DNA of 64,000 nucleotides from Pseudomonas indica NBRC 103045 (GTDB lineage Bacteria; Pseudomonadota; Gammaproteobacteria; Pseudomonadales; Pseudomonadaceae). The notes beneath the pieces were generated by a model. It worked only from the letters and a program-made list of their open reading frames with translations, did not search any database and was not told the DNA's origin. Shown here piece after piece: positions 47,455 through 55,701 of this stretch (its first letter is position 1; each line of letters begins with the position of its first letter). The translations under genes and the position numbers were made by a program. The stretch spans positions 1 through 64,000 of the forward strand of contig NZ_BDAC01000004.1 in assembly GCF_002091635.1 (NCBI RefSeq), read 5' to 3'.

Positions 47455-47683
47455 AACGACTCTCCTTCTTCTGCTGAGCCAGCAGACGCATCACATAACC
47501 GATCTTCAGCAGGGCCGGGCCCAGCACCGTCAGCGCATGCGCACCGACCAGCACACCGAGCGCCAGCCGGGCCTCGAACAGATAGGCACCGGCCAACCCC
47601 ACCAGCAACAGCAGCAGACCGCCCAGCAGGAGGGAGTCGGCCAGCCGCCGAAGACGCCACGGACATTCGAACCACGAAACCAT
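47441..47683 (-). CDS. ppyR: PpyR-like small membrane regulator
   Basis: An 80-residue membrane protein with two helices (LLLGGLLLLLVGLAGAYLF and LALGVLVGAHALTVLGPALL). In P. aeruginosa, ppyR lies directly downstream of fhp and affects psl exopolysaccharide and pyoverdine expression; size, topology and position here match. The ATG at 47683 follows AAGGAGACAACGC. It lies 49 bp after fhp and overlaps nnrS, so it is part of the NO-induced operon. Confidence 0.7.
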   Translation of the reverse strand: MVSWFECPWRLRRLADSLLLGGLLLLLVGLAGAYLFEARLALGVLVGAHALTVLGPALLKIGYVMRLLAQQKKESRCAHC

Positions 47684-47732
47684 GCGTTGTCTCCTTTCTA
47701 CCGGGCGGCAGGCTGTGCCGCCTTGATCGGAA

Positions 47733-48917
47733 TCAGTTATCCAGTGCCGAGGCCGGCCCGAAGAACTCGTAATGGCATTGCCCCTCCGGCACACCCAGCT
47801 CGCGCAGATGCCGCTTCATCAGGGCCATGAACGGCTTGGGCCCGAGGAAGTAGGCATCGAGGTCGCGCTCCGCCGGCAGCCAGTCGGCCAGGCTCTCGCG
47901 GTTCAGCAGACCGATGGCGTCTGCTGCCCGGTCGTCAGGGCGAGGCTCGCTGTAGCAGACGTAGTGCCTGAGTTGCGGATGCTTTGCCGCCTGCTCGTCG
48001 AGCCAGTCGCGGAAGGCATGCACGCCGGCATGCCGGGCGCAGTGGATGAAGTGCACCGGTCGCCCGCTCGGCAGTGCCGCCTCCAGCATGCTCAACGCCG
48101 GGGTGATGCCGACCCCGGCGGTGATCAGCGCCAGCGGCTTGCGCGACGGCCGCAGGACGAACTCGCCCGCCGGCGGGAACAGTTCCAGGCGGTCGCCTAC
48201 CTTCACCTGTTCGTGCAGATAACCGGACACCTTGCCGCCCGCCTCGCGCTTGACGCTGATGCGGTAGTCGCGGCCATTCGGTGCGGCAGACAGCGAGTAG
48301 TTACGGCGCACTTCCTCGCCATCGATCACCAGGCGCAGGCCGATGTACTGGCCCGGCAGGAAATCCGCCAGGGCGCCACCGTCGGCTGGACGCAGGTGGA
48401 AGGAAACGATCTCGTCGCTCTCAGACACCCGCCGCGCCACCTCGAACGACCGCGTCCCGCGCCAGCCGCCGGGTTGGTTGGCACTGGCAGCATAGACTTC
48501 CTCTTCCGCCCCGATCAGCAGGTCGGCCAGTTGCTGGTAGGCAGCAGCCCAGGCGGCGATCACCTCGTCGGTGGCGATCTCCTCCCCAAGCACCTCGCGG
48601 ATCGCCCGCAGCAGGCAGGCACCGACGATGGGGTACTGCTCGGGCAGCACCTGCAGCGACACATGCTTCTGCACGATCTGCCCGACCAGCGGGCCGAGGG
48701 CTTCGAGCCGATCGATATGGCGCGCGTACATCAGCACGCCGTTGGCCAGGGCCCGCGGCTGGTCGCCGCTGGCCTGGTGTGCCTGGTTGAATAGCGGGCG
48801 CACTTCCGGATGTTCGCCGAGCATGATCCGGTAGAAATGCCGGGTCAGGGCTTCGCCGCCGGTTTCCAGCAGGGGAACGGTGGCTTTCACAAGGGCACGG
48901 TGTTGAGCGGATAGCAT
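47733..48917 (-). CDS. fhp: Flavohaemoglobin (NO dioxygenase)
   Basis: A 394-residue protein with an N-terminal globin domain (proximal His85 in VQKHVSLQV, Tyr29 in HFYR, Tyr95 in EQYP), a FAD domain (RRNYSLSAAP) and an NAD(P) domain (ITAGVGITPALSML). It oxidises NO to nitrate with O2. Two adjacent ATGs occur; the second at 48917 has better spacing to GGAG. It is downstream of the glycine-zipper gene by 16 bp and is presumably driven by FhpR from the sigma-54 promoter. Confidence 0.96.
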   Translation of the reverse strand: MLSAQHRALVKATVPLLETGGEALTRHFYRIMLGEHPEVRPLFNQAHQASGDQPRALANGVLMYARHIDRLEALGPLVGQIVQKHVSLQVLPEQYPIVGACLLRAIREVLGEEIATDEVIAAWAAAYQQLADLLIGAEEEVYAASANQPGGWRGTRSFEVARRVSESDEIVSFHLRPADGGALADFLPGQYIGLRLVIDGEEVRRNYSLSAAPNGRDYRISVKREAGGKVSGYLHEQVKVGDRLELFPPAGEFVLRPSRKPLALITAGVGITPALSMLEAALPSGRPVHFIHCARHAGVHAFRDWLDEQAAKHPQLRHYVCYSEPRPDDRAADAIGLLNRESLADWLPAERDLDAYFLGPKPFMALMKRHLRELGVPEGQCHYEFFGPASALDN

Positions 48918-48933
48918 CATGGGCTCCGTCGAT

Positions 48934-49281
48934 TTATTGGGAGGGGTGGAGACGCCCGTTCTCGCGGCGGACCTGCTGGCCCACGGAGAATTCGGCGTTG
49001 GGAGAACGCACGTCGACTTCACCGGTCGCGGTCTTCACCCGGTAACCGGTCTGGCTCAGGCCGCTGGCGTCCTGGACGGTGCGCCCGGCGAACAATCCGA
49101 GACCGCCACCCACCAGGGCACCGATCGGACCGCCAGCCGCACCGCCGATCAGTACGCCGCTGAGCCCGCCATACACGGCACCCGCCGTGTTGTCGTGCTG
49201 GACGGCCAGCACTTCGTCGGCCTGGACGGATGCGCTGGCCAGCAGGCTGGCCGCGACGATGAAAGAGAGGGAAAACTTCAT
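48934..49281 (-). CDS. Exported glycine-zipper protein
   Basis: A 115-residue protein with signal peptide MKFSLSFIVAASLLASASVQA. The centre has a glycine zipper (GGLSGVLIGGAAGGPIGALVGGGLGLFAG), as in small outer-membrane or envelope-associated proteins. The C-terminal 40 residues (YRVKTATGEVDVRSPNAEFSVGQQV) are hydrophilic. Function is unknown. The ATG at 49281 follows AGAGGAG. It is the first gene of the FhpR-controlled operon, which is not a location I recall for such a protein. Confidence 0.8.
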   Translation of the reverse strand: MKFSLSFIVAASLLASASVQADEVLAVQHDNTAGAVYGGLSGVLIGGAAGGPIGALVGGGLGLFAGRTVQDASGLSQTGYRVKTATGEVDVRSPNAEFSVGQQVRRENGRLHPSQ

Positions 49282-49323
49282 ACTTGACTCCTCTGACGTG
49301 CTAGGTTTCTCTCCCTGTGCATT

Positions 49324-49338
49324 TCAGTTTTCGTGCCA
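49324..49338 (-). promoter_or_regulatory. Candidate sigma-54 promoter of the NO operon
   Basis: On the minus strand, TGGCACGAAAACTGA has the -24 element TGGCAC (49338-49333) and a weak -12 element (CTGA in place of TTGC). It lies downstream of three FhpR/NorR-type boxes and 43 bp upstream of the glycine-zipper gene. FhpR is a sigma-54 activator, which supports the reading. Confidence 0.5.
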
Positions 49339-49380
49339 CAAATTAATTCCTTATAAATCAATAAGTTGATAAAAATAGAT

Positions 49381-49435
49381 GTCATTATGACAACGAAGTA
49401 TCGCTGTCGTAACGACAACAGAGCGTCAGAATGAC
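49381..49435. promoter_or_regulatory. Three FhpR/NorR-type enhancer boxes
   Basis: GTCATTATGAC (49381-49391), GTCGTAACGAC (49406-49416) and GTCAGAATGAC (49425-49435) all match the NorR pattern GT-N7-AC. The first two are strongly palindromic. The third overlaps the first codons of fhpR, suggesting autoregulation. Three such sites are normal for NorR, where they support hexamer assembly. Confidence 0.85.
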
Positions 49436-50987
49436 TACGAACCCCTTGCTCAGTGCCCTGCTCCCCCTGGTCGACGACCTGACCCGCGATCTGCCCGACG
49501 GCGAGCGCTATCGCCGGCTGCTGCAATCCCTGCGCGAACTGATGCCGTGCGACGCGGCGGCGTTGCTGCGCCTGGAAGACGACCAACTGGTCCCGCTGGC
49601 GGTGGACGGCCTGAGCACCGACACCCTCGGGCGCCGCTTCAAGCTGGCCGAGCACCCGCGCTTCACCGCCCTGCTGGCGCGCAATGGGCCGACCCGTTTC
49701 GCCGCCGACAGCGGCCTGCCCGACCCTTACGACGGCTTGGTCGAGGGTCATCGTGGCCATCTCGAGGTGCACGACTGCATGGGCTGCCCGCTGTTCATCG
49801 ACGACCGCCCCTGGGGCCTGCTCACCCTGGACGCCCTCGACCCATCCCGCTTCGGCCGGATCGACCTGGACAACCTGGAAACCTTCGCCCGCCTCGCCGC
49901 CGCCACGGTGAAGGCCACCGAACGCCTGAGCAGCCTGGCACTGCGAGCGGAGAACGAGCACCAGCTCGCGGAGACCTACCGCCAGGCCGCCAGCCAGGCG
50001 CAGAGCCGCGAACTCATCGGCCAGAGCCCAGCCCACCGGCGGCTGCTGGAAGAAATCGAACTGGTGGCGGGCAGCGACCTGACCGTGCTGATCAGCGGCG
50101 AAACCGGGGTCGGCAAGGAGTTGGTGGCCCAGGCCATCCATGACCGCTCCAGCCGTGCCAACCGCCCCCTCATCAGCCTGAACTGCGCCGCCCTGCCGGA
50201 AACCCTGGTGGAAAGCGAACTATTCGGCCACGTGCGCGGCGCCTTCTCCGGCGCGGTGGGCGACCGCAGCGGCAAGTTCGAACTGGCGGACGGCGGCAGC
50301 CTGTTCCTCGATGAGGTCGGCGAGTTGCCGCTGAGCGTCCAGGCCAAGCTGCTACGGGTGTTGCAGAGCGGGCAGTTGCAGCGCGTCGGCTCCGATCGGG
50401 AACACCGGGTGGACGTCCGGGTGCTGGCCGCGACCAACCGCAACCTCGCCGACGAAGTGCGTGCCGGGCGCTTCCGTGCCGATCTCTATCACCGACTCAG
50501 CGTGTACCCGTTGCAGGTCCCGCCCCTCCGCGAACGCGGCCGCGACATCCTGCTGCTGGCCGGCTACTTCCTCGAACAGAACCGCCCGCGTCTGCGGGTG
50601 CGCAGCCTGCGCCTGGCGGCGGACGCCCAGGCTGCGCTGCTGGCCTACGATTGGCCGGGCAACGTGCGTGAACTGGAGCACCTGATCGGCCGCGCCGCCC
50701 TCAAGGCCCTGGCTGCCAATGGCGAGCGACCACGCATCCTCAGCATCGGCACCGCCGACCTGGACCTGCAGCCACGCCGCCCTGCTGAGCGACAGGCCGA
50801 TGCCGTCGCCGCTCCCGGCGCCGCCGTGGACCTGCGCCAGGCCCTGGACGACTACCAGCGCCAACTGATCGCCGCCGCTTTGCAACGCAACCAGGACAAC
50901 TGGGCCGCCGCCGCCCGCGACCTCGGCCTGGACCGCGCCAACCTGCATCGCCTGGCGCGCCGTCTCGGTCTCAAAAGCGCCACCTGA
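49431..50987 (+). CDS. fhpR: FhpR, NorR-family NO-responsive sigma-54 activator
   Basis: A 518-residue regulator with an N-terminal GAF domain, AAA+ domain and Fis-type helix-turn-helix. The GAF region contains residues like the iron ligands of E. coli NorR (DPYDGL with Asp98/Asp101, Cys116 in DCMG and Asp134). Walker A is GETGVGKE (223-230); the sigma-54 contact loop reads GAFSGA (270-275) instead of GAFTGA. The HTH lies near 495-515 (NWAAAARDLGLDRANLHRLARRLG). It is divergent from the fhp operon; its own start overlaps the third enhancer box. Its stop codon is joined to a MITE-like element. Confidence 0.95.
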   Translation: MTTNPLLSALLPLVDDLTRDLPDGERYRRLLQSLRELMPCDAAALLRLEDDQLVPLAVDGLSTDTLGRRFKLAEHPRFTALLARNGPTRFAADSGLPDPYDGLVEGHRGHLEVHDCMGCPLFIDDRPWGLLTLDALDPSRFGRIDLDNLETFARLAAATVKATERLSSLALRAENEHQLAETYRQAASQAQSRELIGQSPAHRRLLEEIELVAGSDLTVLISGETGVGKELVAQAIHDRSSRANRPLISLNCAALPETLVESELFGHVRGAFSGAVGDRSGKFELADGGSLFLDEVGELPLSVQAKLLRVLQSGQLQRVGSDREHRVDVRVLAATNRNLADEVRAGRFRADLYHRLSVYPLQVPPLRERGRDILLLAGYFLEQNRPRLRVRSLRLAADAQAALLAYDWPGNVRELEHLIGRAALKALAANGERPRILSIGTADLDLQPRRPAERQADAVAAPGAAVDLRQALDDYQRQLIAAALQRNQDNWAAAARDLGLDRANLHRLARRLGLKSAT

Positions 50988-51142
50988 GAACCTGTTTACG
51001 CTCTCGCGAGCTAGAGCCATGCAAGGCCTCGGCGGCCCCACAAAAACAGGCGAGGACGCGGAGTTTACGAGTTGTAAATGAGCATTCCGAGCCTGTTTTT
51101 AACGCAGCAGAGCCGACGCGCAGCAGATCGTAAACAGGTTCT
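50987..51142. mobile_element. MITE-like inverted-repeat element, copy 2
   Basis: A 156-bp element with 14-bp perfect terminal repeats (AGAACCTGTTTACG and its complement). The inner arms AAAAACAGGC (51042-51051) and GCCTGTTTTT (51091-51100) correspond to AAAAACGACC/GGTCGTTTTT of copy 1, and the core GTTTACGAGTTGTAAATGAG matches copy 1 closely. Its first base is the last base of the fhpR stop TGA. A partial copy of the right end occurs at 32451-32479. Confidence 0.8.
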
Positions 51143-51349
51143 GAGCGCGCGACAGCCCGCACGTCACGGGGTTACGGCTGGACGGCCGAAGCCGCTTCGC
51201 TATAATCGCCGGCGTACGTTCCGGGAACTTGAAATGCGGAACGTTGCCTCAGGAAAACGGCTGCTCCTCGCAGCCCCTATAGGCGACCGTAGCAGCGAAA
51301 ACCCTCCTTTTTCGCGTTGTCGCCGACCTGCCATAGCAAAGGAAACACA

Positions 51350-51571
51350 GTGACGAAAGACGAACTGCGCGCCGAACTGGAGCGTCAGGCGAAGCGTTAT
51401 AAGGATATTTACGGCGGAGAAGTCACCACCTACGCCGCTCAACCGGACCCCGAGCGCAAGCCGTGGCGCAAGCGATCCAACCTTCTCGACCAGGCCTTCC
51501 AGAAAGAACTGGAGCGCATCGAGAAAGAAAAAGCCAAGAAAGAAGCCTCCGCGACCGACAATCCGGACTGA
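51350..51571 (+). CDS. Conserved small Pseudomonas protein
   Basis: A 73-residue, highly charged protein (TKDELRAELERQAKRYKDIYGGEVTTYAAQ, then a Lys/Glu-rich C-terminus FQKELERIEKEKAKKEAS that may be coiled). I recall similar short proteins in other pseudomonads but no function. The GTG at 51350 follows AAAGGAAACACA; an upstream ATG at 51317 would add an unlikely head. It stands alone after the second MITE-like element. Confidence 0.7.
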   Translation: MTKDELRAELERQAKRYKDIYGGEVTTYAAQPDPERKPWRKRSNLLDQAFQKELERIEKEKAKKEASATDNPD

Positions 51572-51662
51572 AAGCGGTTGCGCGGCATCCGCAGCCGCCT
51601 GCCTCTGGAAAAGCACCACGCCAGGCAATCGCGACTCGCTGCCCAACGTGGCATCACCGGAG

Positions 51663-53162
51663 TCAGCGCCGCTTGCCGCCCAGCAGCGAGCCCATCAGCC
51701 CTCGCGCCAACTGCCGCCCCAGTTGATTGGCCGCTTGGCGCAAGGCGGTCTTCATCACCTGGCCGGCGAGGCTGCCGATCAGGTCGCCGGCCATTTCGCC
51801 GAAACCGCCACCGCCCGCTCCCGTGCCGGCAGAAGGCTTCGACGCCGGAGCGGCCGAGGCTTCACTCGCTTTCGCCGCGCGGGCGGTGAGCATTTCATAG
51901 GCCGATTCGCGATCCACCGGTTTGTCGTAACGCCCACCCAAGGGTGACTGGCGGATGACTGCTGCGCGCTCGACCTCGCTCAACGGACCGATCCGCGATT
52001 GCGGCGGCGCGATAGCAACCCGCTCGACCATGGCCGGCGTGCCCTTCTCTTCCAGGGTCCCGACCAGCGCTTCGCCGATGCCTAGTTCGGTGAGCACGCT
52101 CAAGGCATCGAACGCCGGATTCGGCCGGAAACCTTCGGCCACCGCGCGCAGGGATTTCTGCTCCCTGGCGGTGAAGGCACGTAGGCCGTGCTGGATGCGC
52201 AGGCCAAGCTGGGCGAGGATCGGGTCCGGCAGGTCGGCGGGCGACTGGGTGACGAAATAGACGCCGACGCCCTTCGAGCGAACCAGCCGCACCACCTGTT
52301 CCAGGCGATCCTGCAACGCTTTCGGCGTGTCGGCGAAGAGCAGGTGCGCCTCGTCGAAGAACAGCGCCAGCAGCGGTTTATCCGCATCGCCGCGCTCCGG
52401 CAGTTGCTCGAACAGCTCGGCCAGCAGCCAGAGCAGGAAGGTGGCGTAGACCTTTGGCGCTTCGTGCACGAGGCGGCTGGCGTCGAGCAGATGGATACGG
52501 CCCCGACCCTCCGCCGTCGGCTGGAGGATGTCCTCCAGTTGCAGGGCCGGCTCGCCGAACAGCGCCTCGGCACCCTGCTGCTCCAGGGTCGCCAGCCGCC
52601 GCAACAACGCCTGGGCCGACGCCGAGGTGAACAGGGCGCTGTCGTCGCCGAGCAGGCTGTCGTCGTCCTTCAGATGATTGAGCAGTGCTTTCAAGTCTTT
52701 CAGGTCGAGCAGCAGCAGACCTTCGCGATCGGCCACCTGGAAGGTCGCATAAAGCGCCGCCTGCTGGCTGTCGGTGAGGCCGAGCAGATTGCCCAGCAGC
52801 AACGGTCCCATCTCGCTCAGGGTGGTGCGCAACGGATGGCCGCTCTGCCCGTGAACGTCCCACAGCGTCACCGGGTAGGCCTGCGGCTGGTGATTCAGCC
52901 AGGGCATGCCGGCGATGCGTTCGGCCACCTTGCCTTGAGGGGCTCCGGCGGCACCGAGGCCGCAGAGGTCACCCTTGATGTCGGCGGCGAACACAGCCAC
53001 CCCGGCGTCGCTGAACGCTTCCGCGAGCCGTTGCAGGGTCACCGTCTTGCCGGTACCGGTGGCGCCGGCGATCAGGCCGTGGCGGTTGGCCAGTTTCAAG
53101 GCCTGGCCAACGGGTTGGCCGGCCGGGTCGGCTCCGAGCAGGAGCCTGTCAAGCATGGGCAT
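51663..53162 (-). CDS. HerA-like DUF853 ATPase
   Basis: A 499-residue P-loop ATPase of the HerA/FtsK group. Walker A is AGATGTGKTVTLQ (about residues 34-46), with VAVFAADIKGDLCG (60-73) and Walker B-like LLALFFDEAHLLFAD. The C-terminus is Ala/Gly-rich (KPSAGTGAGGGGFGEMAGDLIGSLAGQVMK). Members of this group resemble DNA-pumping helicases; a role for the stand-alone form is unknown. The MPMLDR start at 53162 has GGAGGGCACG. No NurA-type nuclease lies beside it. Confidence 0.88.
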   Translation of the reverse strand: MPMLDRLLLGADPAGQPVGQALKLANRHGLIAGATGTGKTVTLQRLAEAFSDAGVAVFAADIKGDLCGLGAAGAPQGKVAERIAGMPWLNHQPQAYPVTLWDVHGQSGHPLRTTLSEMGPLLLGNLLGLTDSQQAALYATFQVADREGLLLLDLKDLKALLNHLKDDDSLLGDDSALFTSASAQALLRRLATLEQQGAEALFGEPALQLEDILQPTAEGRGRIHLLDASRLVHEAPKVYATFLLWLLAELFEQLPERGDADKPLLALFFDEAHLLFADTPKALQDRLEQVVRLVRSKGVGVYFVTQSPADLPDPILAQLGLRIQHGLRAFTAREQKSLRAVAEGFRPNPAFDALSVLTELGIGEALVGTLEEKGTPAMVERVAIAPPQSRIGPLSEVERAAVIRQSPLGGRYDKPVDRESAYEMLTARAAKASEASAAPASKPSAGTGAGGGGFGEMAGDLIGSLAGQVMKTALRQAANQLGRQLARGLMGSLLGGKRR

Positions 53163-53374
53163 CGTGCCCTCCTTTCCATTAAAGCTTTCTGACTGATCGG
53201 CCGATAAAGCGGTCATGACGCCAACCCCATCTGGCCGTCAGCGGCAAGGATGTCACAGTGGAGTCGTTCAAACTTCCGCATCCCAGCAGCTTTTCCCATG
53301 TGATCAGCTCGTCGTGCGCGAATAGAGAACGGGTTCGAAAGACGGGTGCCAGCTTCCTACCGGACATACAAAGA

Positions 53375-55264
53375 ATGACCAATAACCTGAAGTTCAGCCA
53401 CAAGATCCTACTCGCCGCCTCCCTGGTGGTCATCGCTGCCTTCACGCTGTTCACGCTGTACAACGATTACCTCCAGCGCAACGCCATCCGCGAGGACCTC
53501 GAGGGCTACCTCCACGAGATGGGCGAAGTGACCGCCAGTAACATCCAGAACTGGCTGTCCGGGCGCATCCTCTTGGTGGAAAGCACCGCCGAGGCGATCG
53601 CCAGCGACAGCGAGCCGGGCAAGGTCGTCAGCCTGCTGGAGCGCAAGTCGCTGACTTCCACCTTCAATTACACCTACCTCGGCACCGAAGACGGCAGCTT
53701 CACCATGCGTCCGGACGACCAGATGCCGGAAGGCTACGACCCGCGCACCCGCCCCTGGTACAAGGATGCGGTGGCCGCCGGCGGTTCGACCCTCACCGAG
53801 CCCTACGTGGACGCCGCTTCCGGCAAGCTGATCATCACCATCGCCACGCCGGCACGGCAGGGCAGCAGCTCGGTCGGCGTGGTCGGCGGCGACCTCAGCC
53901 TGGAAACCCTGGTGAAGATCATCAACTCCCTGGATTTCGACGGCATCGGCTATGCCTTCCTGGTCAGCGCTGACGGCAAGGTCCTGGTCCACCCGGACAA
54001 AGCCATGGTGATGAAGACGCTGCGCGATGTATTCCCGCAGAACACGCCGCGCATCAGCACCGACTTCAGCGAAGTCGAGCTGAACGGCGAGACGCGCATC
54101 CTCACCTTCACCCCGGTCGAAGGCCTGCCGTCGGTGCGCTGGTACATCGGCCTGTCCGTGGACAAGGCCAAGGCCTACTCCATGCTCAGCGAATTCCGCG
54201 CCTCGGCGATCGTCGCCACGGTGATCGCGGTGATCATCATCATCGCCCTGCTCGGCATGCTGATCCGAGTGCTGATGCAGCCGCTGCACGCCATGGGCCG
54301 CGCCATGCAGGACATCGCCCAGGGTGAGGGCGACCTGACCAAACGCCTGGCCATCCAGTCGCAGGATGAGTTCGGCGAACTGGCCACCGCATTCAACCGC
54401 TTCGTCGAGCGTATCCACGCGTCCATTCGCGAAGTCGCGGCCGCCACCGGCCAACTCAACCAGGTGGCCAAGCTGGTGGTGAACGCCTCCAACTCGTCGA
54501 TGGCCAACTCCGACGAGCAGGCCAACCGCACCAACAGCGTCGCCGCGGCGATCAACGAGCTGGGCGCCGCCGCCCAGGAGATCGCGCGCAATGCCGCGGA
54601 CGCCTCGCACCAGGCGTCCGACGCCCGCCACCAGGCCGAAGACGGCCGTCAGGTGGTGGAAAAGACCATCAAGGCGATGAACGAGCTGTCGGCCAAGATC
54701 AGTGCGTCCTGCGCCAACATCGAGGCGCTGAACAGCAAGACCGTGAACATCGGCCAGATCCTTGAGGTCATCAAGGGCATCTCCGAGCAGACCAACCTGC
54801 TGGCGCTCAACGCGGCCATCGAGGCGGCGCGTGCCGGGGAGGCCGGCCGTGGCTTCGCGGTGGTCGCCGACGAGGTACGTAACCTGGCGCACCGCACCCA
54901 GGAATCGGCCCAGGAAATCCAGAAGATGATCGAGGAGCTGCAGGTCGGCGCCCGCGAATCGGTTTCCACCATGACCGAGAGCCAGCACTACAGCGAAGAG
55001 AGCGTGCAGATCGCCAACCAGGCCGGCGAGCGTCTGGGCAGCGTGACCCAGCGTATCGGCGAGATCGACGGCATGAACCAGTCGGTGGCCACCGCCACCG
55101 AAGAGCAGACCGCGGTGATCGACTCGCTGAACATGGACATCACCGAGATCAACACGCTGAACCAGGAAGGCGTGGAAAACCTCCAGGCCACCCTGCGTGC
55201 CTGTGGCGATCTGGAACAGCAGGCCACCCGCCTGAAGCATCTGGTGGACAGCTTCCGCATCTGA
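53375..55264 (+). CDS. Methyl-accepting chemoreceptor, PctA-like dCache
   Basis: A 629-residue chemoreceptor. Two membrane helices (about residues 10-30 and 275-298) enclose a periplasmic dCache_1 domain with the amino-acid-binding motif [12 protein letters not shown] (about 126-137) and a downstream GGDLSLETL Asp. HAMP and the cytoplasmic signalling domain follow, with the tip [42 protein letters not shown]. Motif residues match those of the PctA/B/C group, so attraction to amino acids is likely. The MTNNLKF start at 53375 fits relatives. Confidence 0.92.
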   Translation: MTNNLKFSHKILLAASLVVIAAFTLFTLYNDYLQRNAIREDLEGYLHEMGEVTASNIQNWLSGRILLVESTAEAIASDSEPGKVVSLLERKSLTSTFNYTYLGTEDGSFTMRPDDQMPEGYDPRTRPWYKDAVAAGGSTLTEPYVDAASGKLIITIATPARQGSSSVGVVGGDLSLETLVKIINSLDFDGIGYAFLVSADGKVLVHPDKAMVMKTLRDVFPQNTPRISTDFSEVELNGETRILTFTPVEGLPSVRWYIGLSVDKAKAYSMLSEFRASAIVATVIAVIIIIALLGMLIRVLMQPLHAMGRAMQDIAQGEGDLTKRLAIQSQDEFGELATAFNRFVERIHASIREVAAATGQLNQVAKLVVNASNSSMANSDEQANRTNSVAAAINELGAAAQEIARNAADASHQASDARHQAEDGRQVVEKTIKAMNELSAKISASCANIEALNSKTVNIGQILEVIKGISEQTNLLALNAAIEAARAGEAGRGFAVVADEVRNLAHRTQESAQEIQKMIEELQVGARESVSTMTESQHYSEESVQIANQAGERLGSVTQRIGEIDGMNQSVATATEEQTAVIDSLNMDITEINTLNQEGVENLQATLRACGDLEQQATRLKHLVDSFRI

Positions 55265-55701
55265 CCCGACGCCGGTGCGCCTCGTCTCTGCGGAGCGGGG
55301 CGCACCAACTGCTCCTCCCGCGCACCGCAGCCTCTTTCCCCGACCAGACAAAACTCCCACCTGCTCGGCGCCCGCATACCACCCTCTGCCTCTCCGCCTC
55401 GTTACCCTGCACTACGCTTTCTTTCAGGCGGATCAAGGAGTCGACCCTCGGAAAAAGCCCATCCTCAAGGCCTTCCGATAGCCAGCGGAACGAACATACG
55501 CACCCGTCAGCGGTCCACTTCTTGGCTAGCGGCCTGTTTGGCCGGTTCGGCCCCGTCGTTGCGGCATCCGGGCCCGGTGCTGCATCGGAGCGGACCTTGT
55601 CCGCCACGGCACCTCGCTTCGGCCTTTCGCCGCCGACGCCGGTCGACGAACCTGCCGTACGGGCCCCTGGCAGACACGCTCAGTCAGAGGAAGCTTCGAA
55701 A
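55265..55701. other. 437-bp gap with one hairpin
   Basis: No gene is supported. GGTGCGCC (55274-55281) and GGCGCACC (55299-55306) form a stem shortly after the chemoreceptor stop and could end its transcript, without a T-tract. The rest holds only overlapping short open frames. The last 30 bases contain the ribosome binding site of the glycosyltransferase gene. Confidence 0.45.

Noticed and set aside
51663-53162. HerA-like ATPase as part of a HerA-based defence system
   Set aside because: No nuclease, SIR2 or other defence-type partner lies beside it; neighbours are a short conserved gene and a chemoreceptor.
53408-55360. 650-codon minus-strand open frame
   Set aside because: Antisense shadow of the chemoreceptor gene.
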